The notes under the pieces: model-generated | Databases searched by the model: none | Seen by the model: the letters and a program-made list of their open reading frames with translations, nothing else | What the model was told of the DNA's origin: nothing | Origin: an uncultured Gammaproteobacteria bacterium | GTDB taxonomy: Bacteria > Pseudomonadota > Gammaproteobacteria > SZUA-140 | Assembly: GCA_945787585.1 (NCBI GenBank) | Contig: CALZIG010000113.1 | Location: 1 to 11,383, forward strand | Direction of reading: 5' to 3' | Length of the DNA stretch: 11,383 nt | Part shown: positions 6,779-11,383 of the stretch, piece by piece | Layout of the letters: each line of letters starts with the position of its first letter | How positions within the stretch are numbered: the stretch's first letter is position 1 | Program-made: the position numbers and the translations under genes

Positions 6779-7012
6779 ATGATGAAAATCTTTTTATTTA
6801 TTTTTGCACTGGCCATTCTGATATTAGGTGCGAGCTTCACGCTACTGAATGCAGATCCGGTTCAGGTCAATTACTATTTTGGTACTGCAGAAATTGCGTT
6901 ATCTGTGATTTTAGTGGGAACACTGGTCGCAGGTGCCCTGATCGGGGTGGTGGCAACAATGGGTAAAATGTTATCGCTTAAACTTCAGGTCTCTAAATTA
7001 CGTCGTTCATAA
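6779..7012 (+). CDS. lapA: LapA-like inner membrane protein (DUF1049 / YciS family), short form
   Basis: This is a small two-helix inner-membrane protein. In E. coli, LapA works with LapB in the control of lipopolysaccharide synthesis, in which LapB also steers LpxC degradation by FtsH. The 77 residues contain a first transmembrane helix (about 3-22), the family-typical loop NADPVQVNYYFG (24-35) and a second helix (about 40-62), then a short basic tail ending KLRRS. E. coli LapA is about 100 residues with a longer cytoplasmic tail, so this copy has a reduced C terminus. AAGGGG at 6764-6769 lies 9 nt before the ATG at 6779; the adjacent ATG at 6782 is equally possible. It follows ihfB as usual, but the expected partner gene lapB is not next to it: a terminator and pyrF follow instead. 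Family assignment is confident, function is inferred. Confidence 0.85.
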   Translation: MMKIFLFIFALAILILGASFTLLNADPVQVNYYFGTAEIALSVILVGTLVAGALIGVVATMGKMLSLKLQVSKLRRS

Positions 7013-7209
7013 TATAGCGCTAATGGTTTAATGGTGTGTCAGAGAGACGTATTCATCAGCCGAATGTTTAGCTAAAAAATATATGTTGTTAAAAAAGGCC
7101 CCGTTATTTAATGGGGCTTTTTGTTGTGTGGGTGTCACGAGCGAGTTGTGAAGTTGATTTTAATTAGGATTGTTTTGGTTATTTGTAGGTGATGTTGGAG
7201 GCAGTAGTG
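7013..7209 (+). other. lapA-pyrF intergenic region
   Basis: This gap of about 197 nt holds a strong terminator (7091-7122) and the pyrF ribosome binding site. I see no remnant of lapB, no RNA gene and no good promoter. TTGATT (7154-7159) with GGTTAT (7177-7182) at 17-nt spacing is the best -35/-10 candidate downstream of the terminator, but the -10 matches the consensus at only 3 of 6 positions. A promoter for pyrF must nevertheless lie here if the terminator works. Confidence 0.5.
7091..7122 (+). terminator. Rho-independent terminator after lapA
   Basis: A run of A, then GCCCC (7098-7102), pairs with GGGGC (7113-7117). The stem extends inward (GTT with AAT, one G-T wobble) to the 4-nt loop ATTT at 7106-7109, and T7118-T7122 follow. 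The A-run on the left pairs with the T-run, so the structure could also work in reverse. It ends the rpsA-ihfB-lapA transcript. Confidence 0.9.
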
Positions 7210-7947
7210 ATGAGTGAAAAAAGAGGTAGAATGATTGATCCCCGATGCGTGGTTGTCGCACTCGACTTTTCAGATGCTGGTGCGGTAATGGAATTAGCCA
7301 GCGGACTCGACCCTGATAACTGCCGCTTAAAAGTAGGCAAAGAGTTGTATACGCATCGTGGTCCTGCATTGGTAGAAAAGTTAATCGCCGATGGTTTTGA
7401 TGTATTCCTGGATCTCAAATTTCACGATATTCCCAATACGGTGGCCGGTGCCTGCGCCGCAGCTGCAGACCTGGGTGTGTGGATGGTGAATGTTCACGCG
7501 TTGGGGGGACGTCGCATGATGGAGGCCGCGCGCGCTGCCGTTGCGCAAAAGGCTCATCAGCCGTTGTTGATCGCGGTGACTATCCTCACCAGTATGAGCG
7601 ATAGTGATCTGCATGAAATTGGTTTGTCAGGCTCAGCAGAGGAGAACGTCATCAGGCTTGCAAAGCTGGCCGAGCAGTCAGGATTAGATGGCGTAGTCTG
7701 TTCTCCTTTGGAGGTGACCGCGTTAGGCCGAGAGTGTCGCGAAGGCTTTCAGTTTATTACACCGGGGATTCGTCCTGCGGGCGCGCAGGTCAATGATCAG
7801 AAAAGAATCACCACGCCAACCGATGCGCTTAAATCTGGCGCGGATTACCTCGTCATCGGGCGCCCAATCACTGCTGCTGATGACCCGCTGGCCGCACTGC
7901 AGGCGATTAATGCCGAAATTAGGGCTGCATTCCCGATCACCGCTTGA
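7210..7947 (+). CDS. pyrF: Orotidine 5'-phosphate decarboxylase
   Basis: This enzyme decarboxylates OMP to UMP, the last step of de novo pyrimidine synthesis. From the ATG at 7210 there are 245 residues forming a TIM barrel: VVALDF (15-20, Asp19), LKVGKELY (40-47, Lys41 region), the catalytic [11 protein letters not shown] (68-78, with the Asp68-Lys70-Asp73 triad), HALGG (96-100), the phosphate-binding TPGIRPAG (184-191) and VIGRPIT (215-221). The start was chosen because GGAGG (7197-7201) lies 8 nt upstream of this ATG. In-frame GTG 7189 and ATG 7192 lie upstream of that site, and ATG 7231 (MIDPRC) is a shorter alternative that would look more like the typical family start. It lies between a terminator and the comEA-like gene; the same neighbourhood (lapA-lapB-pyrF) is common, but lapB is absent here. 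Confidence 0.96.
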   Translation: MSEKRGRMIDPRCVVVALDFSDAGAVMELASGLDPDNCRLKVGKELYTHRGPALVEKLIADGFDVFLDLKFHDIPNTVAGACAAAADLGVWMVNVHALGGRRMMEAARAAVAQKAHQPLLIAVTILTSMSDSDLHEIGLSGSAEENVIRLAKLAEQSGLDGVVCSPLEVTALGRECREGFQFITPGIRPAGAQVNDQKRITTPTDALKSGADYLVIGRPITAADDPLAALQAINAEIRAAFPITA

Positions 7948-8050
7948 CAGTGAAATTAATCTGCGGTTAGCTAACGCTACCGGTAACAGGAAGTTATCGG
8001 CAAGGCTCCATTGAATGAGGTCTTGTTAATTAACGACAAGGAGGTTGATT
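7948..8050 (+). other. pyrF-comEA intergenic spacer with a hairpin and a strong ribosome binding site
   Basis: CCGGTAAC (7980-7987) can pair with GTTATCGG (7993-8000) around AGGAA with one G-T wobble; no U-tract follows. AAGGAGG at 8038-8044 is a near-perfect Shine-Dalgarno sequence 6 nt before the GTG at 8051. CTTGT (8021-8025) can pair with ACAAG (8036-8040) and could partly cover that site. Read-through from pyrF is likely. Confidence 0.45.
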
Positions 8051-8329
8051 GTGCGATATTTAAGACAGTTATTGCTGATGTTTTGTTTATGTGTAAGTGC
8101 GCCGTTTGTACTGGCTGGTACGGTCGATATTAATTCCGCCAGCGCTGAAGTCCTGGCGGCTGAACTTCATGGAATTGGCGAGAAAAAAGCGACTGAGATC
8201 GTAAAATACCGTGAAGAAAATGGCGCGTTCAAATCGGTAGAAGAACTGACAAAAGTAAAAGGAATTGGTGATACAATTCTTGAGAAGAATAGAGGCCGTA
8301 TTGTGGCTGGCGTAGATGAGGATCATGAG
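8051..8329 (+). CDS. comEA: ComEA-like helix-hairpin-helix DNA-binding protein, secreted
   Basis: This is a small periplasmic protein of the ComEA type. Relatives bind double-stranded DNA outside the inner membrane, and in competent species they pull DNA in during transformation. The 93 residues begin with a clear Sec signal peptide (basic MRYLRQ, hydrophobic LLLMFCLCVSAPFVLA, likely cleavage after Ala22). The mature part starts VDINSASAEVL and carries tandem helix-hairpin-helix motifs: ELHGIGEKKATEIVKYREENG (split 38-58) and ELTKVKGIGDTILEKNRGRI (65-84). The acidic tail is DEDHE. The start is the GTG at 8051 because AAGGAGG lies 6 nt upstream; a TTG at 8045 is in frame but overlaps the spacing. 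The gene is free-standing, with no ComEC or pilus gene nearby, so competence in this organism cannot be judged. The stop is the TAG at 8330-8332. Confidence 0.88.
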
Positions 8330-8335
8330 TAGTAA

Positions 8336-8353
8336 CACCTGATATATCAGGTG
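8336..8353. repeat. 18-bp perfect palindrome after comEA
   Basis: CACCTGATA (8336-8344) is followed directly by its exact reverse complement TATCAGGTG (8345-8353), 3 nt after the comEA stop. It could be an RNA hairpin that protects or processes the mRNA, or a dimeric operator. There is no spacer and no U-tract directly after it. Confidence 0.8.
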
Positions 8354-8369
8354 ATATGTTCTTAGCATT

Positions 8370-8400
8370 GGCTTCCGGTGTAACAACCGGAAGCCTTTTT
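8370..8400 (+). terminator. Rho-independent terminator after comEA
   Basis: GGCTTCCGGT (8370-8379) pairs perfectly with ACCGGAAGCC (8386-8395) around the 6-nt loop GTAACA, and TTTTT (8396-8400) follows. It separates the pyrF-comEA transcript from the polysaccharide genes. Confidence 0.95.
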
Positions 8401-8450
8401 GCATTCTGTGTCAGGAAATTCAGCGTTTAGAGTTATCATAGGTAGCGGTG
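8401..8450 (+). promoter_or_regulatory. Short leader of the polysaccharide operon with a partial ops-like sequence
   Basis: Only about 50 nt separate the terminator from wzz. TATCAT (8434-8439) resembles a -10 hexamer at 5 of 6 positions, but no -35 matches well at 16-18 nt spacing. GGTAGCG (8441-8447) equals the core of the ops element (GGCGGTAGCGTG) that recruits RfaH at surface polysaccharide operons. It also overlaps the ribosome binding region of wzz, and the same 7-mer occurs by chance inside cmk (4161-4167), so the assignment is tentative. Confidence 0.3.
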
Positions 8451-9506
8451 ATGGAAAAGAAAGGTAGTGTTGGGTTAATGGATGCTCGGCGTGATTTTGA
8501 GAAGGGTGATGAGATTAGTCTCATAGAGTTATGGTTGGTGCTGGTAGCACGTAAGCGAACAGTCATTATTGTCTTTGTTGTGGCTTTGATTGTTGGAGGT
8601 AGTATTTCTCTGATGTCACCTGAAAAATATACTTATACTTCTACAATAGACATTGCAAAAAAGGGTGTAGACGGTAAGTCAATTTTAATTGAATCGATAG
8701 ATGCTATACGTACAAGGTTGGCTGGATATCATATTCCAGATGCTATGGGTAGAATGCGAAATGGAGAGGCTGGTTATATAGGCGGTACTGATGTAAGTGC
8801 TGTAGCAGGTGGTCAAGCTATTCAGATGGCGAGTTTAGGGCAAGTTTCTGATGTTGATCAAATAAAAAAAATGCACTCGTTAGTTATTGAAAAACTTATT
8901 AATGAACATGAGCTTCTTGTTAATGCTGAAAAGGCTGAGCTTGTACAGGATCAGATGCGTATATTGAGTAAAATAGATGAGCTAGCGGCGCGAATAAACA
9001 TGCTTAAACATCGGGAAGCTAATTTATTGGCGAGCTCAAAAAAACTCGAATTAGACCTGGAAAAGCTATATGAGCGTATTGTGTCGGTAGAGAAAAACAA
9101 TAAACGTATTTTAAGTGATAGTAATAGAGAAGACCTGGCAATTAATATTGTAATGACGAGTCGTGAGTATGATGTGCTTGCGATGCGTATGCAGTCACTA
9201 GAAACACGCATTAGTGAATCCATCCCTAAAAATCTTGATCTTATAAATAGCGCTCTGATGGGGGGGCAGTTTCTGCTGAGTGATTATCAGAAAAAATTGA
9301 GGTCTACAGATCAGGCGTTAAGTGCGCTTACCAATAGTCATGAAATCTCTTTAGCAGAAAAGTCTGTGACCCCTTCTGGGCCTGGGGCGGCAGTGATAAT
9401 GGCTTTATCGGCTATGATGGGCCTTTTTTTTGGTGTTTTTATCGCTTTTATGCAGGAGTTTATTACCAGGGCACATAGTACAATAAGTCGGTCCAATGGT
9501 TCTTGA
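8451..9506 (+). CDS. wzz: Wzz-family polysaccharide chain length determinant
   Basis: This is an inner-membrane polysaccharide co-polymerase that sets the chain length of O-antigen or related surface polymers made by the Wzx/Wzy route. From the ATG at 8451 it has 351 residues. It has a cytoplasmic N terminus, then EISLIELWLVLVARKRTVII with the first membrane helix about 36-54, then the periplasmic part starting SPEKYTYTSTIDIAK. A long charged stretch (about 155-300) with heptad-like helices is interrupted by AINIVMTSREYDVL. The Pro/Gly motif PSGPG (308-312) leads into the second membrane helix (about 313-334) and a short cytoplasmic tail. No BY-kinase domain is fused, so it is Wzz-type rather than Wzc-type. 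Codons such as ATA, TTA and AAT are much more frequent than in the aromatic genes. A GTG at 8448 directly before the ATG is an alternative start. It heads a run with manC and gmd. Confidence 0.82.
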   Translation: MEKKGSVGLMDARRDFEKGDEISLIELWLVLVARKRTVIIVFVVALIVGGSISLMSPEKYTYTSTIDIAKKGVDGKSILIESIDAIRTRLAGYHIPDAMGRMRNGEAGYIGGTDVSAVAGGQAIQMASLGQVSDVDQIKKMHSLVIEKLINEHELLVNAEKAELVQDQMRILSKIDELAARINMLKHREANLLASSKKLELDLEKLYERIVSVEKNNKRILSDSNREDLAINIVMTSREYDVLAMRMQSLETRISESIPKNLDLINSALMGGQFLLSDYQKKLRSTDQALSALTNSHEISLAEKSVTPSGPGAAVIMALSAMMGLFFGVFIAFMQEFITRAHSTISRSNGS

Positions 9507-9548
9507 TATGCGGTGCTTAGTTGAATATCGACATAAAGGTTGTTTTGA

Positions 9549-11009
9549 ATGAATATTCAACCTGTAATCCTTTCCGGTGGCGCAGGCACTCGATTGTGGC
9601 CATTATCTCGTGAGTTGTTCCCAAAACAATTGCATGCCCCATTTGGCGGGTCATCAACACTTCTACAGCACACAGTGATGCGATTGAACGGGCTTGAGGA
9701 GTGCCAGTCTGACATTACGGTTTTACCACCTATACTAGTGTGTAATGAAGAGCACCGGTTTCTGGTCGCTGAACAGATGCGACAGATTGAAACAGAGATG
9801 AATGGCCTTTTGCTTGAACCCGTCGGGAAAAATACGGCACCCGCATTGACGCTTGCCGCTTTACATGCAGAGAGTGTTGTGGGTGATCAGATAATGTTAG
9901 TGATGTCTGCTGATCATGTTATTCGCGACATTGCGGCTTTTCAGCGTATTGTTTGCCAGGGGGCAGTGAAAGCAAATGCGGGCGATACAGTGACGTTTGG
10001 GGTGACGCCTACTTTTCCAGCGACAGGGTATGGCTACATAAAGCGAAGTATTTCCTCTGGTGATAATGTAAGCACTGTTTCAGATTTTATTGAAAAGCCA
10101 GATGAAGAAACGGCGCGTCAGTTTTTTGAAGATCCGAGTTATTTATGGAATAGCGGTATCTTTATGATGAAATCATCAATCTGGTTGGAACAGATAAACC
10201 ATTTACGAAAAGAAATCTATGACGTTTGTCTAGCTGCCTATGAAAAAGGTGCTTCTGATGGGGTCTTTCAGCGAGTGGATAAAGCCATCTTCGAGACGTG
10301 TCCAAGTGATTCGATTGATTATGCTGTGATGGAGCATTTAGCCGCTTCTGATTCGCTGCCTTGTGGCGATTCTAATTTATTGGTTATTCCTTTGGATGCC
10401 GGCTGGTCGGATGTTGGCGGGTGGGCGAACCTGCAAGAAGAGGCTCCTCATGATGAAAATGGAAATGCGGTGCAGGGTGATGTTATTACTTACAATGTTA
10501 AAGACTCTCTATTGCTATCGAGCCACCGCCTGATTGCAGGTGTCGGCATAGAGAATTTAATTGTGGTTGAGACTGCTGACGCAGTCTTAGTGGCAAATAA
10601 GGATGATGCTCAAGATGTTAAGCAGATTGTCGCTCAGTTGAAACAAAAAGGGCGTAGTGAGCATCAGATGCATAAGCGTGTTCACCGTCCCTGGGGGGAT
10701 TATGAGGGTATTGATATTGGTGAGCGATACCAGGTAAAGCGAATTACAGTAAAACCGGGTGCGTCATTATCATTGCAAATGCATCACCATCGGGCAGAGC
10801 ACTGGGTTGTGGTAAGCGGTACTGCACGCGTGACACGTGGTGACGATGTTTTTTTGTTGAGCGAAAATGAGTCTACTTATATCCCAGTGGGAGTGACGCA
10901 TCGCCTTGAAAACCCGGGGCAGGTGCCATTAGAGATTATTGAGGTACAGTCTGGAAGTTATTTGGGCGAGGATGATATTGTCAGGTTTGATGATGTGTAT
11001 GGGCGTTAG
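9549..11009 (+). CDS. manC: Mannose-1-phosphate guanylyltransferase / mannose-6-phosphate isomerase, bifunctional
   Basis: The product makes GDP-mannose from mannose 1-phosphate and GTP, and in the bifunctional type II enzymes also interconverts fructose 6-phosphate and mannose 6-phosphate. The 486 residues begin with the nucleotidyltransferase signature VILSGGAGTRLWPLSR (6-21) and FPKQL (24-28). Then come LEPVGKNTAPALTLAAL (89-105), SADHVI (120-125), FIEKPDE (180-186) and WNSGIFM (200-206). The C-terminal cupin isomerase domain (about 377-482) starts HRPWGDYEGI and carries SLQMHHHRAEHWVVVSG (408-424), whose Gln410, His412 and Glu417, with His451, are the expected zinc ligands. The start ATG follows AAAGG (9535-9539) by 9 nt. 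It stands between wzz and gmd and supplies Gmd with substrate. Both domains look complete and no key residue is missing. manB (phosphomannomutase) is not in the window. Confidence 0.95.
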   Translation: MNIQPVILSGGAGTRLWPLSRELFPKQLHAPFGGSSTLLQHTVMRLNGLEECQSDITVLPPILVCNEEHRFLVAEQMRQIETEMNGLLLEPVGKNTAPALTLAALHAESVVGDQIMLVMSADHVIRDIAAFQRIVCQGAVKANAGDTVTFGVTPTFPATGYGYIKRSISSGDNVSTVSDFIEKPDEETARQFFEDPSYLWNSGIFMMKSSIWLEQINHLRKEIYDVCLAAYEKGASDGVFQRVDKAIFETCPSDSIDYAVMEHLAASDSLPCGDSNLLVIPLDAGWSDVGGWANLQEEAPHDENGNAVQGDVITYNVKDSLLLSSHRLIAGVGIENLIVVETADAVLVANKDDAQDVKQIVAQLKQKGRSEHQMHKRVHRPWGDYEGIDIGERYQVKRITVKPGASLSLQMHHHRAEHWVVVSGTARVTRGDDVFLLSENESTYIPVGVTHRLENPGQVPLEIIEVQSGSYLGEDDIVRFDDVYGR

Positions 11010-11019
11010 TAATTAGATA

Positions 11020-11383
11020 ATGAAAAGGGCTCTAATTTGTGGTGTCTCTGGACAAGATGGGGCGTATTTAGCGCAACTTTTACTGGGTAAAGGTTATGAG
11101 GTGTTCGGTACCTCTCGTGATGCGCAAATGTCATCTTTCCGGAATTTAGAGTTTCTGGGTATAAAAGACCAGGTTTATTGTGAGTCAATGAGTCTCAATG
11201 ATTTTAGAAGTGTAATACAGGCTTTAATCAACGTTGAGCCAGATGAGATTTATAATTTAGCCGGTCAGAGTTCTGTTGGCTTATCATTTCAACAGCCTGT
11301 AGAGACACTTGAAAGCATCTGTGTTGGAACATTGAACTTGCTAGAGGCGATTCGACTTACTGGCAAGTCAATAAAATTGTATA
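11020..11383 (+). CDS. gmd: GDP-mannose 4,6-dehydratase, 3' truncated by the window end
   Basis: This short-chain dehydrogenase-type enzyme converts GDP-D-mannose to GDP-4-keto-6-deoxy-D-mannose, the branch point for GDP-fucose, GDP-rhamnose, GDP-perosamine and related sugars. The first 121 residues are visible. They contain the Rossmann motif GVSGQDGAYL (8-17), TSRDAQMSSF (31-40) with an Arg that probably contacts the NADP phosphate, PDEIYNLAGQSSVGLSF (74-90) and GTLNLLEAIR (103-112). The wording TSRDAQ, NLAGQSSVGLSF and QPVETLESI belongs to a bacterial Gmd-like group that differs from the E. coli/human type (NLAAQSHVxVSF, RRxSSFNT). It starts 10 nt after the manC stop without a strong Shine-Dalgarno sequence, which suggests coupling to manC. 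The frame is still open at base 11383, so the Tyr-x-x-x-Lys catalytic motif lies outside the window. Confidence 0.88.
   Translation, partial: MKRALICGVSGQDGAYLAQLLLGKGYEVFGTSRDAQMSSFRNLEFLGIKDQVYCESMSLNDFRSVIQALINVEPDEIYNLAGQSSVGLSFQQPVETLESICVGTLNLLEAIRLTGKSIKLY

Noticed and set aside
8087..8404. A 105-codon open frame on the - strand over comEA and the terminator
   Set aside because: It runs through the terminator hairpin and opposite the helix-hairpin-helix gene, which has its own strong ribosome binding site and signal peptide.
8434..8439. TATCAT as the -10 box of a wzz promoter
   Set aside because: No -35 element is recognisable at 16-18 nt upstream, so the promoter is not called as a separate feature, though some promoter is needed after the terminator.

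Overview
The window looks like a chromosomal segment of a gammaproteobacterium. The evidence is the gene order pheA-aroF-tyrA-aroA-cmk-rpsA-ihfB-lapA-pyrF-comEA, which is the conserved gammaproteobacterial aromatic amino acid / ribosomal protein S1 / IHF-beta neighbourhood, together with the sequence character of its proteins (six-domain S1, IHF beta with its Pro arm, a LapA-like inner membrane protein). I cannot name a genus. The tyrA-aroA arrangement and the class II-like EPSP synthase differ from the enterobacterial pattern and would fit a deeper branch such as a Chromatiales- or Thiotrichales-like lineage, but that is inference.

Region 1 (1-4436) is a shikimate / aromatic amino acid operon running into cmk. 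It holds the 3' end of pheA (ACT domain of prephenate dehydratase), a type I-beta DAHP synthase with an N-terminal ferredoxin-like domain (aroF), prephenate/arogenate dehydrogenase (tyrA), EPSP synthase (aroA) and CMP kinase (cmk). Gaps are short (2-78 nt), all genes are on the + strand, and no terminator separates them, so one transcript is likely. It covers the first committed step (DAHP), the sixth step (EPSP) and both terminal branches (phenylalanine and tyrosine).

Region 2 (4437-7122) is the translation / nucleoid block: a 171-nt rpsA leader with two hairpins and U-rich tracts, rpsA, an 11-bp hairpin, ihfB, a small hairpin, and lapA, closed by a strong intrinsic terminator. lapB, which commonly sits between lapA and pyrF, is not present here.

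Region 3 (7123-8400) holds pyrF (OMP decarboxylase) and a small secreted helix-hairpin-helix ComEA-like protein. It is followed by an 18-nt perfect palindrome and a second strong terminator.

Region 4 (8401-11383) is the start of a surface polysaccharide locus, visibly richer in A+T and in AT-ending codons: a Wzz-family chain length determinant, a bifunctional mannose-1-phosphate guanylyltransferase / mannose-6-phosphate isomerase (manC), and the 5' part of a GDP-mannose 4,6-dehydratase (gmd) cut by the window end. ManC makes GDP-mannose and Gmd converts it to GDP-4-keto-6-deoxymannose, the precursor of GDP-fucose, GDP-rhamnose and GDP-perosamine type sugars. Wzz would set the length of the polymer. 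The genes beyond the right edge should decide which sugar is made.

All complete genes read through without a frameshift, and I found no tRNA, rRNA, CRISPR array, insertion sequence or prophage gene. I did not find a clearly undescribed system. The most interesting points are regulatory (rpsA leader, ops-like sequence at wzz, hairpins), the missing lapB and hisC, and the subfamily identity of EPSP synthase and Gmd. No gene-free stretch exceeds 300 bases.
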